From Sorangium cellulosum So0157-2 (GTDB lineage Bacteria > Myxococcota_A > Polyangia > Polyangiales > Polyangiaceae), in NCBI RefSeq assembly GCF_000418325.1, contig NC_021658.1, positions 13,682,501 through 13,746,500 on the forward strand: a DNA stretch of 64,000 nt, written 5' to 3'. Below the pieces are notes generated by a model. It had not been told where the DNA came from and made no database searches. It saw only the letters and a program-made list of their open reading frames with translations. This document shows, one piece after another, positions 9,589 through 17,343 of the stretch. Every line of letters begins with the position of its first letter. Positions within the stretch are counted from its first letter, which is position 1. The translations under genes were made by a program, and so were the position numbers.

Positions 9589-10680
9589 TCAGTAGTGCTC
9601 GCCGCGCCGTTGCGGCATGATCGGCGAAGGCTGCGACGCCTCCCCGTTGATCGTGGTCCCGCCGCCGTAGACCGCCGGCGCTTGCCGCAGAAACGGGATG
9701 GGGAACGGCAGCTGCGGCGCGGAGACCGCATCGAGCGCCGCGACCTGCTCGGCCGTCAGCGTCACCTCGAGCGCCTGCACGTTGTCCTCGATGTGCGCGA
9801 GGGTCCGTCCTCCGATGATGGTCGACGCCACGCCGGGCTGCGAGCGCACCCAGGCCAGCGCCACGCGGGGAACCGTGGTGTCCAGCTCCTTCGCGACGCG
9901 GGCGAGCGCATCGACGATCGCGTAGTCCTTCTCCTGCACCCGTCCGGCGACGATGGCGGCGCGGCCTCCGGTCACCTTGCCCGCGTTCTCCCGGGTGTAC
10001 TTCCCGCTCAGCCGACCGCTCGCGAGCGGCGACCACGGCACCACGCCCAGCCCCAGCTCCCGCGCCATGGGGATGAGCTCACCCTCGACGGTGCGCTCGG
10101 CGAGCGAGTACTCGATCTGCAGCGCGATGAACGGCGCCCACCCGCGGAACTGCGCGAGCAGCTGCGCCTGCGCGACCTTCCATGCCGGGGTATCCGAGAT
10201 GCCGAGATAGCGGACCTTCCCCGACTGCACGAGGTCGTGCATCGCCGCGATGGTCTCCTCGATGGGCGTGTGCTTGTCCCAGATGTGCAGGTAGTAGAGG
10301 TCGATGTAATCGGTGCGCAGGCGGCGCAGCGACTGCTCGCAGGCCGCGACGATCGCCTTCCGGTTCGAGCCGCCGCCGTTGGGGTCGCCCGGGTAGAGGT
10401 TGCCGCTGAACTTTGTGGCGATGACCACCCGGTCGCGCTTCTCCCGGTCGTGCGCCAGGTGGTCACCGATGATCTTCTCGGAGTGGCCGCGCATGTACAT
10501 GTTGGCGGTGTCGATGAAGTTGCCGCCGAGCTCGAGGTACCGGTCGATGATCTGCTCCGACTCCTTCACGCTCGAGCCGAAGCCGGGGCCGAGGTCTTCG
10601 CCGAACGTCATCGCGCCCAGGCAGAAGGGGCTGACGCGGAGGCCTGAGCGGCCGAGGGTGACGTAGTGATTCAGGGGCAT
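9589..10680 (-). CDS. Aldo/keto reductase
   Basis: 363 residues from ATG 10680, preceded by GGAGAGAGCCC. The aldo/keto reductase tetrad is visible: Asp in NFIDTANMY, Tyr in the same motif, Lys in VVIATKFSG and His in YYLHIWD. The barrel carries the usual GKVRYLGISD and AWVRSQPGVASTIIGGRT cofactor-binding segments. It probably uses NADPH to reduce carbonyls. The last ~30 residues extend beyond the family core. Two palindromes lie 75-125 bp upstream, but no TetR gene adjoins it, unlike the common arrangement for such reductases. Confidence 0.93.
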   Translation of the reverse strand: MPLNHYVTLGRSGLRVSPFCLGAMTFGEDLGPGFGSSVKESEQIIDRYLELGGNFIDTANMYMRGHSEKIIGDHLAHDREKRDRVVIATKFSGNLYPGDPNGGGSNRKAIVAACEQSLRRLRTDYIDLYYLHIWDKHTPIEETIAAMHDLVQSGKVRYLGISDTPAWKVAQAQLLAQFRGWAPFIALQIEYSLAERTVEGELIPMARELGLGVVPWSPLASGRLSGKYTRENAGKVTGGRAAIVAGRVQEKDYAIVDALARVAKELDTTVPRVALAWVRSQPGVASTIIGGRTLAHIEDNVQALEVTLTAEQVAALDAVSAPQLPFPIPFLRQAPAVYGGGTTINGEASQPSPIMPQRRGEHY

Positions 10681-10755
10681 GGGCTCTCTCCGTGGGCTTC
10701 CCCGCTCGCAGATCCGCACACTCGCGGTTGCTCATGAGGATCTTGGTCGAGTTAT

Positions 10756-10805
10756 ACGGAACGTTGTTCCGTTTCTGCCGAGATCAATACGGAACGATGT
10801 TCCGT
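10756..10805. promoter_or_regulatory. Two copies of a 17-bp palindrome upstream of the aldo/keto reductase
   Basis: ACGGAAC-GTT-GTTCCGT (10756-10772) and ACGGAAC-GAT-GTTCCGT (10789-10805) are perfect 7-bp inverted repeats with 3-bp spacers, 33 bp centre to centre. This is the form of TetR-family operators. They lie between the reductase start (10680) and the gene at 10911, so either gene could be controlled. The cognate repressor is not in the window. Confidence 0.8.
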
Positions 10806-10910
10806 TTGTCAAGGAGCAGCGCGGCCAAGTCGTCCAGGATGCCCGCAGGGCGGGAGCACGACGACGCTGGCGCGGGAGGGCGGCGGCCGTCTTCGTCTAT
10901 CCTGGTCGCC

Positions 10911-11447
10911 ATGAGCAAGCCCAGGAGGAGCGGTCGAGCTGCGCCGACGGACGACGTGTTCGCCGCGAGGAGGCGCGAGCCGGTACCGCACGAGTTCGTG
11001 CTCGAGGCGCTGGCCCCGCTCGGGCCCGAGACGCGGCCGATGTTCGGCTGCGTGGCGGTCTATGTGGAGGACAAGATCGTCTTCGCCCTGCGCGACAAGC
11101 CCGCGCCGCCGCAGGACAACGGCGTCTGGCTCGCCACGTCGGAGGAGCACCACGCAGCGCTGCGCGCGGAGTTCCCGAACATGCGGAGCATCGCGGTGCT
11201 CGGGCGCGCGGTGACGGGCTGGCAGGTGCTCCCGGCGAACGCGCCCGATTTCGAGGAGGCCGCCCTGCGCGCGTGCGCGCTCATCCGGGCGGGCGATCCG
11301 CGCATCGGGAAGGTGCCGGGAGAGCGGCGGAAGCGGGGCGAGGCGCCGGCGAAGAAGGCGGCTGCGAAGAGCGTGGCAACGAAGAAGGCGGCTGCGAAGA
11401 AGGCGCCGACGAAGAAGGCAGCGGCGAAGAAGCGCCGCCCCGGATGA
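10911..11447 (+). CDS. TfoX/YjbR-like domain protein with lysine-rich tail
   Basis: 178 residues from ATG 10911. The body (residues ~20-130) has PMFGCVAVYVEDKIVFALRDKP ... GVWLATSEEHHAALRAEFPNM ... TGWQVLPANAPDFEEAALRAC, which is like the TfoX N-terminal/YjbR-like fold found in many uncharacterised proteins. The C-terminal ~40 residues are a histone-H1-like Lys/Ala tract (AKKAAAKK, TKKA repeats) likely to bind DNA or RNA non-specifically. There is no clear operon partner. The tail repeats at DNA level suggest slippage. Function unknown. Confidence 0.7.
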   Translation: MSKPRRSGRAAPTDDVFAARRREPVPHEFVLEALAPLGPETRPMFGCVAVYVEDKIVFALRDKPAPPQDNGVWLATSEEHHAALRAEFPNMRSIAVLGRAVTGWQVLPANAPDFEEAALRACALIRAGDPRIGKVPGERRKRGEAPAKKAAAKSVATKKAAAKKAPTKKAAAKKRRPG

Positions 11448-11460
11448 CTCGTCCCCCTGC

Positions 11461-12825
11461 TCAGGTGAGCGGCAGGGCGCCCCCGGTGTTCAGCACACCC
11501 TCGCCGAAGCTCGTCATGTCGTCGAAGCCCATGTAGTGGAAGCAGCTCACGAGCATGTCGGCGAAGGAGCGCTTGCCCCTGAAGTCGAGCAGCCGCCCGC
11601 GCCGGAAATGGTCGTGCGCCTTGCCCGCGAGGACGACCAGGCTGTCCTCGATGCTGTGGGTGTCGCCCTGCCCGAGCTCGTTCCAGTGCACGACGAGCGT
11701 GTGATCCCAGAGCGTGCCGTCGCCGTCGCTCGTGCTCTTCAAGATCTCGTAGAGCTTCGTGTTCTGCTGCCAGAGGTGCTTGTGGATCTTGCGGATGTCG
11801 GCGAACGCGGCGGGGTCGCTGTTGTGCGAGATGTCGTGGTGCCCCTCGCTGAGGCCCAGGTTCGAGTAGACCCGGTTGCTGGTGTTGCCGCTCCAGTTGA
11901 AGTTCACCACGCGCGTCAGATCGCAGGCGAACGCCAGGGCGCTGATCTTGAAGAACAGCTCGCCGATGATCGCGTGGTTGTCGTCTTCGTAGGGGTTGAG
12001 CTTCTCGCCGAGCGGCGTCTGCACGCACGCGGCCGCGCCGTTGCCGGTCTGGAGCGCGCGCTCGACGTCGCGGATCGACTCGAGGTGCTGCTGGATCTTG
12101 GCGCGGTCCTCGGCGCCGAGCCGGGTGAGCAGGCTGTTGCCCTCCTCGCGCACGAGATCGAGCGCCGACTGCCGCTTCGCCAGGCGCCTCAGCACCTCTT
12201 GCTGCGCGGCCTGGTCGTCGGACGTGAAGGCGAAGATGCGGGCGTAGGCCGCGTACGGGTCGGTCTCCGGCGGGATCGGGGTCTGCTGGCCCACGGGCCC
12301 CGCGTGAGAATGCGTGTTCCAGATGTCGTTCCACTTGTCCCCGACGCGGAACACGAGGTGCCGGTGCGCGACGCGCTCGTCGGCCTCCAGCACGCGGCCG
12401 CCGAGCGCGTGGTCGACGCTCGGCCCCTCCACGTAACCGATGGTGCTCTCGGTCCCGCCGATCGGGAACGACCCGGTGCCGGACTTCCACGGCGCGAGCG
12501 AGCTGCCGCCCTGCTGGTGGTTGTCGGCCCGCGCGTCCTCCGGCAGGTCGTAGAAGCGCTTGTGCAGGTTGTTGAGGAACACGAGATCCTCGCGGTACGG
12601 CTCGAGCGGGGAGAGGAACTCGCCGAGCTCGAAGCTCGTCTCGCCGGCGGCGCTGAAGCGCCTCGCCGTCTCGTCGCCGTTCGCCTGGAAGACGAACATG
12701 ACGCGCCGCGGGGAGGGCGCGGCCTGGGCGCGCGCGCGGCTCGACCGCATGGCGTCGAGGAACGGGAGCGCGAGCGCGACTCCGGACGCGCCACGCAGGA
12801 AGGTTCGGCGGCTCAGAGGTTTCAT
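11461..12825 (-). CDS. DUF1552 family protein, Tat-exported
   Basis: 454 residues from ATG 12825, preceded by GGAGAGACC. The N-terminus is a twin-arginine signal (SRRTFLRGASGVALALPFLDAM). The body follows DUF1552 order: VMFVFQANGDE, FLNNLHKRF, NHQQGGSS, then a C-terminal half with DLTRVVNFNWSG and TLVVHWNELGQGDTHS. DUF1552 proteins are common in planctomycetes and myxobacteria, almost always beside DUF1592 proteins; their biochemical role is not established, and the C-terminal part suggests a sulfatase/phosphatase-like (DUF1501-related) fold. Its start overlaps the stop of the DUF1592 gene by 4 bp, so the two are co-translated. Confidence 0.9.
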   Translation of the reverse strand: MKPLSRRTFLRGASGVALALPFLDAMRSSRARAQAAPSPRRVMFVFQANGDETARRFSAAGETSFELGEFLSPLEPYREDLVFLNNLHKRFYDLPEDARADNHQQGGSSLAPWKSGTGSFPIGGTESTIGYVEGPSVDHALGGRVLEADERVAHRHLVFRVGDKWNDIWNTHSHAGPVGQQTPIPPETDPYAAYARIFAFTSDDQAAQQEVLRRLAKRQSALDLVREEGNSLLTRLGAEDRAKIQQHLESIRDVERALQTGNGAAACVQTPLGEKLNPYEDDNHAIIGELFFKISALAFACDLTRVVNFNWSGNTSNRVYSNLGLSEGHHDISHNSDPAAFADIRKIHKHLWQQNTKLYEILKSTSDGDGTLWDHTLVVHWNELGQGDTHSIEDSLVVLAGKAHDHFRRGRLLDFRGKRSFADMLVSCFHYMGFDDMTSFGEGVLNTGGALPLT

Positions 12826-14579
12826 GGTCTCTCCGGGTGGATCACGGGGCGGTAGCGGAAGGCGTCGGTGCGCGTGAGCGCGACAACGAGCTCGGACAGG
12901 CTGTAGCCGCTCTCCTGGAAGGCGACCGAGAGCGCCGCCATCGAGCAGCGATCGGCGTCGGTCCGGTCGCGACCGTAGAAGAAGCGGAAGTTCTGCAGCA
13001 CGTAGCAGGCCCGCGCCTCCTCGCTCTCCGCGAGGCGCTGGCCCAGCTCGGCGGCGTTCGCCACCGGACCGTCGGCGTCGCGCGTGTACGCGATGGTGCT
13101 GGAGGTGTCGACCGGCTTGCCGTCCTCGTCCGTGGTGCGGGAGCGGCCCACGGCGTCGAACGACTCGAACACCACGCCGATCGGATCCATCATCTGGTGG
13201 CACCCCGCGCAGGTCGGATCGGTGCGGTGGCGCTCGAGGCGCTCGCGCTGCGAGAGCCCCTCTCCGAGGCCCTCGAGGTCGAGCTGCACGTCGTTGGGCG
13301 GAGCGGGCACGAGCCCGCACAGGAGATCGGTGCGCACCTTGAGGCCGCGCCGGACGATGGAGGTGCGCGTCGCCTTGTCGCGCGTGAGCAGCATGCCCTG
13401 GGTGAGCACGCCCGAGCGGCCGGGCATGTCGACCCTCACGAAGTCGTCGCCGCTCACCCCATCCACGCCGTAGTGCCGCGCGAGCGCGCCGTTCACGAAG
13501 CTGTGGTCGGCGGTGAGGAGCTCGCCGAACGAGCCGCCCGGGTCCGCGAACACGCTCATCACGAAGGCGCGCGTCTCCTCCTGCAGCAGGGCGGGCAGGC
13601 CGGACACGAGGTCCGGATACACCGCGGGATCGCGGGTCATGCCGCTCAGCAGGTCGATGTCGAGCCACTGGTCGAAGTACTCGAACAGGCGATCGGCCTT
13701 TGGATCGGCGAGCATGCGCCGCACCTGGGCCTCGATCTGGTCGGGCGTCGCGAGCTCGTCCGCGGCCGCGGCGCGCGCGAGCTCCTCGTCCGGCTGCGAC
13801 TGCCAGAGCAGGTATGAGAGCCGGGAGGCCATCTCGTACGGCGTGGGCTCGGTGACGTCCCCCGCGCTCTCCTTCCCGAGCTCGACGCGGTAGAGCACGT
13901 TCGGCGACTGAAGCATGCTGAAGACGACCCACTCGATGCCGTCCTGGAAGGTGTACCCGTCCGCGCCCGCGGTGAAGCGCTCCTCGTAGCTCTGGACCTC
14001 GGCCTCGGTGAGCGGCCTCCGGTACGCCCTGGCGCCGAAGGTGCGGATGAAGTCGCGCGCGCACTCGAGCTCACCGAGCGCCGCCGGATCGCAGGAGACC
14101 AGGCCCGGCGCCTTGGCCGCGACGGCGGAGATCTGCTCCGCGGCGTCGAGGTACTTCTGCGCGACGAGCGAGCCGACGGTCAAGAAGGCCGCGTTGTTGC
14201 GGAAGCCGAGCGACTCGGGCTCGTTCGGGAACGTGGCGACCGCCGCGTCGATGGTGGAGGCCACGCCCGGGACGCCGGCGAAGAGGTCCTTCAGCGTGTT
14301 CGTGTACTCGTCGTTGCTGAGGCGGCGGAGCGGCGCCGCGCCGGGCTGCGGCGTCTGGCAGAAGGGCGAGGCCAGCACGTCCTCCGGGGGCTGGCCGCTC
14401 TCGGGCTCGCCCACGCCGCCGCTCCCAGGGCCCGGGCCGGGCCCCGTGTCCTCACCACCGGGCCCGCCGATCTGGCCGTTGCAGGCCGCGACGAGCGCGA
14501 GCAAGAGCGGCGCAGCGCGCCTGAATCGTGAGCCGGTGAGCTCGAAAGGAAAGCGATGCGTGTGTTGCTCGGGGTTCAC
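12822..14579 (-). CDS. DUF1592/DUF1588-type lipoprotein with c-type heme motif
   Basis: 585 residues from GTG 14579, chosen because GGAGGAGAC lies just upstream. Signal and lipobox: LLLALVAACNGQ, so probably a lipoprotein. Domains in order fit the planctomycete-type DUF1587-1595-1592-1588-1585 architecture: PLRRLSNDEYTNTLKDLF; ARDFIRTFGARAYRRPLTEAE; ...YLLWQSQPDEEL...; FEYFDQWLDID; LTRDKATRTSIVRRGLKVR; and a single CxxCH heme site CAGCHQMMDPIG. It is the first gene of a two-gene operon with the DUF1552 gene (ATGA overlap). Probably a periplasmic cytochrome-linked oxidoreductase of unknown substrate. Confidence 0.9.
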   Translation of the reverse strand: MNPEQHTHRFPFELTGSRFRRAAPLLLALVAACNGQIGGPGGEDTGPGPGPGSGGVGEPESGQPPEDVLASPFCQTPQPGAAPLRRLSNDEYTNTLKDLFAGVPGVASTIDAAVATFPNEPESLGFRNNAAFLTVGSLVAQKYLDAAEQISAVAAKAPGLVSCDPAALGELECARDFIRTFGARAYRRPLTEAEVQSYEERFTAGADGYTFQDGIEWVVFSMLQSPNVLYRVELGKESAGDVTEPTPYEMASRLSYLLWQSQPDEELARAAAADELATPDQIEAQVRRMLADPKADRLFEYFDQWLDIDLLSGMTRDPAVYPDLVSGLPALLQEETRAFVMSVFADPGGSFGELLTADHSFVNGALARHYGVDGVSGDDFVRVDMPGRSGVLTQGMLLTRDKATRTSIVRRGLKVRTDLLCGLVPAPPNDVQLDLEGLGEGLSQRERLERHRTDPTCAGCHQMMDPIGVVFESFDAVGRSRTTDEDGKPVDTSSTIAYTRDADGPVANAAELGQRLAESEEARACYVLQNFRFFYGRDRTDADRCSMAALSVAFQESGYSLSELVVALTRTDAFRYRPVIHPERP

Positions 14580-15031
14580 CGTCTCCTCCACGCCGCGTCC
14601 GAAGAAAGGCACGAGTCGGCCCGAGCGCCGACCCCATGGGTCGACGCCGGCACGGGTTCACGACGCTGCGACGCGACAGCGACGAGAGGAGAAACGTACC
14701 AGAGCTCGTTCGGTCAGGCACACGCCATGGACCGATCGCGAACACTTTTGTGCGCCAAAAACTCACTCGCTCATCCAATTTCTCTACTATCGCTGCGCCT
14801 TTTGAATCTCCACGGCAACTGCGCGCGATGCCTCGCGCGGCGCCGGACATCGCCGCGATAGTAATATGTAGTAACGAATCGCCGTTCACCCCTCGCCGGC
14901 GGCTCCTGGATCGCCGGACCCGGGCGGCCCGGTGTCAGCGCCTCGATGCCGCCGCACGACGGACGGGCTCGCGTACGGGATGAAGAAGCAGAGCGGACAT
15001 CGTCGTTCCAGCTCGGATACCTGTCGCTGGC
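14580..15031. other. Leader of DUF1592 operon and spacer
   Basis: About 450 bp without a recognisable gene. It holds an AT-richer stretch at 14740-14880 (AACACTTTTGTGCGCCAAAAAC; GATAGTAATATGTAGTAACG), the probable promoter region for the minus-strand DUF1592-DUF1552 operon. No clear -35/-10 pair could be assigned. Its right edge passes into the PQQ-like fragment. Confidence 0.5.
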
Positions 15032-15073
15032 CGCGAGGAGCTCTTCGCGGTGGACGACGGGTATCCGTGCTGT

Positions 15074-15175
15074 CCGTTACGCCGTTACGCCGTTACGCGG
15101 TTACGCGGTTACGCGGTTACGCGGTTACGCGGTTACGCGGTTACGCGGTTACGCGGTTACGCGGTTACGCGGTTA
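15074..15175. repeat. 8-bp tandem array 1 (unit GGTTACGC)
   Basis: About 12-13 head-to-tail copies; the first three carry C in place of the first G (CGTTACGC), the rest are uniform. Because 8 is not a multiple of 3, every forward frame is open and reads the same cycle G-Y-A-V-T-R-L-R. It starts directly after the codons for YPCC of the PQQ fragment and ends at the first copy of the 116-bp duplicate. Confidence 0.95.
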
Positions 15176-15291
15176 GCGGTGACAGGAAAGCTCCTGTGGC
15201 GGGCCTACCCTAGCACGGGCCACGGCCACGGCGCCAGCTCCCCCGCGGATCCGGCTCATGTTAACGTTCTCGCGGAGGTTCCACCATGCTT
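15176..15291. repeat. 116-bp direct repeat, copy 1
   Basis: Identical over 116 bp to 15528-15643. It starts with GCGGTGACAGGAAAGCTC, inside the PQQ-like piece, and ends with GGAGGTTCCACCATGCTT. It therefore carries a copy of the GH16 ribosome binding site and first two codons. Array 2 follows immediately, so this decoy start codon reads into the repeat. Confidence 0.95.
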
Positions 15292-15503
15292 GTTACGCGG
15301 TTACGCGGTTACGCGGTTACGCGGTTACGCGGTTACGCGGTTACGCGGTTACGCGGTTACGCGGTTACGCGGTTACGCGGTTACGCGGTTACGCGGTTAC
15401 GCGGTTACGCGGTTACGCGGTTACGCGGTTACGCGGTTACGCGGTTACGCGGTTACGCGGTTACGCGGTTACGCGGTTACGCGGTTACGCGGTTACGCGG
15501 TTA
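15292..15503. repeat. 8-bp tandem array 2 (unit GGTTACGC)
   Basis: 212 bp, about 26.5 perfect units with no visible substitution. It begins right after the duplicated ATGCTT and ends at TTAAGCGGCAGTG, where the PQQ-like piece resumes. Uniformity suggests recent expansion or active homogenisation. Copy number is likely to vary between isolates. Confidence 0.95.
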
Positions 15504-15527
15504 AGCGGCAGTGTGGTCGCGCTCGAC

Positions 15528-15643
15528 GCGGTGACAGGAAAGCTCCTGTGGCGGGCCTACCCTAGCACGGGCCACGGCCACGGCGCCAGCTCCCCCGCGG
15601 ATCCGGCTCATGTTAACGTTCTCGCGGAGGTTCCACCATGCTT
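15528..15643. repeat. 116-bp direct repeat, copy 2 (GH16 leader)
   Basis: Second copy of the duplicate, offset by 352 bp from copy 1. It contains ATGTTAACGTTCTC, then GCGGAGGTTCCACC and the real GH16 start at 15638. It thus serves as the working translation initiation region of the glucanase gene, with part of a PQQ relic as its upstream DNA. Confidence 0.9.
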
Positions 15644-16783
15644 ATGAAATTCCGTGCAGGTCCGATGATCGCCGCTGCCTCGCTGGCGCTCGCGGTGAGC
15701 TCGACCGCGGTCGCGAAGCCTTACAAGGGAGGAGAGCTCTACACGACCCAGGGCTACCTTCATGGTCGTATCGAGGTGCGCATGCGCATGGCGCGCGGGA
15801 GCGGCATCCTGTCGACCTTCTTCACCTACAAGGACGGCTCCGAGATGTCCGGCGCCTTCTGGGAGGAGATCGATATCGAGGTCTTCGGGAAGGACAACGC
15901 CCGGAGCTGGCAGTCCAACATCATCACCGGCATGGGCACGAGGGTGACGTCGGAGGCGGTCCACAACGCGGGCTTCTCCCTCGCCGACGGCTATCACACC
16001 TACGCGCTGGAGTGGACGCCGACCTACGTCGCCTGGAGCATCGACGGGGAAGAGATCAAGAGGTCGACGGGCGCGCAGGTGACCGCGCTCACGAACCCCC
16101 AGTCCCTGCGCTTCAACTTGTGGTCCTCCGAGGCCGTCGAGTGGGTCGGGGCGTTCGACGATTCCGTCCTCCCGCAGCACCAGTTCGTCAACTGGATCAA
16201 GTACTATCGCTACAACAATGGAGCCTTCGAGCTCGCGTGGCAGGATGATTTCGACTCCGTGGACAGCGGGCGATGGGGCAAAGCGGACTGGACGTTCGAC
16301 GGTAACCGCGTGGACTTCGTCCCGCAGAACGTGACGGTGAAGGACGGCACGCTGGTGCTGTCGCTGACGCGGGAGGGGCAGACCGGATTCAACGGCGCCG
16401 TGCCCCGCGACGAGGGCACCGAGCCTGGCACCGGCGCGGGCGGCGGCGAGGGCGGGGCGGGGACGACGAGCGCCTCCTCCGGCGGCGGCGAGGGCGGGGC
16501 GGGGACGACGACCGCCTCCTCCGGCGGCGGCGCTGGAGGGGCGGGGACGACGACCGCCTCCTCCGGGAGCGGCGCGGGCGGGGCGGGGACGACGGCCACC
16601 TCTGGCGGCACGGGCGGCGGCGCGCCGGGCGAGGGAGGTGCAGGCGGCGGAACGACGCCGGACGTGGGGTCCTCCGGCGGGTGCGTCGCCGCCGGGGCGA
16701 GCGCCACGGGGAGCTCGTGGGCCGCGGCGCTCGCCGTGGGGCTCTCCGCCCTGGCGATGCGACGGCGCCGGAACCGCGGCTGA
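15638..16783 (+). CDS. Circularly permuted GH16 beta-glucanase (lichenase type) with MYXO-CTERM-like tail
   Basis: 381 residues; start ATG 15638 after GCGGAGGTTCCACC (ATG 15644 is an alternative). Signal peptide ~1-26 (AAASLALAVSSTAVA). The catalytic motif WEEIDIEVFG (residues ~75-84; E77, D79, E81) is that of GH16 1,3-1,4-beta-glucanases. The order is permuted: the protein begins at GGELYTTQGYLHGRIEVRM, and the strands normally at the N-terminus (LAWQDDFDSVDSGRWGKADW, then GTLVLSLTREG) follow the catalytic core at ~198-250, as in the Fibrobacter succinogenes enzyme. Next are four Gly/Thr/Ser-rich repeats (~262-340) and a tail GGC ... membrane helix ... RRRRNR (~348-381). It would hydrolyse mixed-linkage glucans at the cell surface. 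Confidence 0.9.
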   Translation: MLMKFRAGPMIAAASLALAVSSTAVAKPYKGGELYTTQGYLHGRIEVRMRMARGSGILSTFFTYKDGSEMSGAFWEEIDIEVFGKDNARSWQSNIITGMGTRVTSEAVHNAGFSLADGYHTYALEWTPTYVAWSIDGEEIKRSTGAQVTALTNPQSLRFNLWSSEAVEWVGAFDDSVLPQHQFVNWIKYYRYNNGAFELAWQDDFDSVDSGRWGKADWTFDGNRVDFVPQNVTVKDGTLVLSLTREGQTGFNGAVPRDEGTEPGTGAGGGEGGAGTTSASSGGGEGGAGTTTASSGGGAGGAGTTTASSGSGAGGAGTTATSGGTGGGAPGEGGAGGGTTPDVGSSGGCVAAGASATGSSWAAALAVGLSALAMRRRRNRG

Positions 16784-17343
16784 GCTCGGGCCAGCCGGGC
16801 GGCTGAGGCGCCGTCGCCCGCCGCCGGCCGCGCAGGGACATCGATCCCATGCGCGTGGTCACCGTCGAGCTCGGGCCACACCTCGGGTGGGACGCCGTGG
16901 CGCTCGCAATACACCTTCAATTCATTCCAGCTCGAGTACGAGACGATCTCAACGCCCCCATCGACGGGCACCACTTCATGGTGCGGCTGGCCGTCGTTGC
17001 CGGTGTCATGGTCGACGCGGAGCTCCCGGGCGTGGAACAGCGATCCTGGCATGGTGTACCCGTGTCGAGTCGAACGCCGTTCAGCAGCGCTCGTCCGTCT
17101 ATCCGTCCATCCGCCGAAGGTCGAGTTGAGCTTCGGGCGGACAATGCGCGCCGTCGGATCCACCGGGATCGTCCTGAGCGGCGCTCCGCGACGTTTCCCG
17201 GAGAATGCTGATCGTCGCTGCTTGACGTGTCCTCCGAGTTACAGCAGTTCTCAGGACAATCCGAGTCGCAGCGGCAACGGAGCTGGCCGGTCCGGGCCAC
17301 CGGGAGCTGCTGTCCTCGACGTGCCGAGGGGGAGGGGATCATC
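16784..17343. other. Intergenic region with a possible minus-strand coding remnant
   Basis: 560 bp between the GH16 and PQQ genes. On the minus strand, ATG 17052 opens MPGSLFHARELRVDHDTGND, and the frame reads protein-like through SSWNELKVYCERHGVPPEVW to about 16810. It then continues open beneath the GH16 gene, which is unlikely to be real coding sequence. It may be the start of a gene truncated at the GH16 locus, or a small unknown ORF. No family recognised. The right part carries the PQQ gene's leader (GGGGGAGGGGATCATC). Confidence 0.3.

Larger units (their letters stand above)
15032..15560 (+). pseudogene. PQQ-repeat gene fragment interrupted by tandem arrays
   Basis: Two pieces match the intact quinoprotein gene at 17344-18888. 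Bases 15032-15073 (encoding REELFAVDDGYPCC) correspond to 17890-17931 (REELFAADEGYPCC). Bases 15507-15560 (GSVVALDAVTGKLLWRAY) correspond to 17941-17994 (GSVVALDAVTGEVLWQTY). In the intact gene these pieces are separated by only 9 bp; here two 8-bp tandem arrays and a 116-bp duplicate lie between them. The fragment lacks the rest of the ~515-residue protein, so it is a relic, probably from a tandem or partial duplication. Confidence 0.75.

Noticed and set aside
12837..13817. Plus-strand frame over the DUF1592 gene
   Set aside because: Shadow of the minus-strand gene, dominated by Arg/Glu/Val/His and without motifs.
15074..15503. CRISPR-like array
   Set aside because: Unit of 8 bp without spacers and no cas genes; it is a simple tandem repeat.
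15050..15565. Repetitive VTRLRGYA protein
   Set aside because: All three forward frames of the 8-bp array are open by arithmetic; no evidence of a real protein, though a start codon at 15285 precedes array 2.
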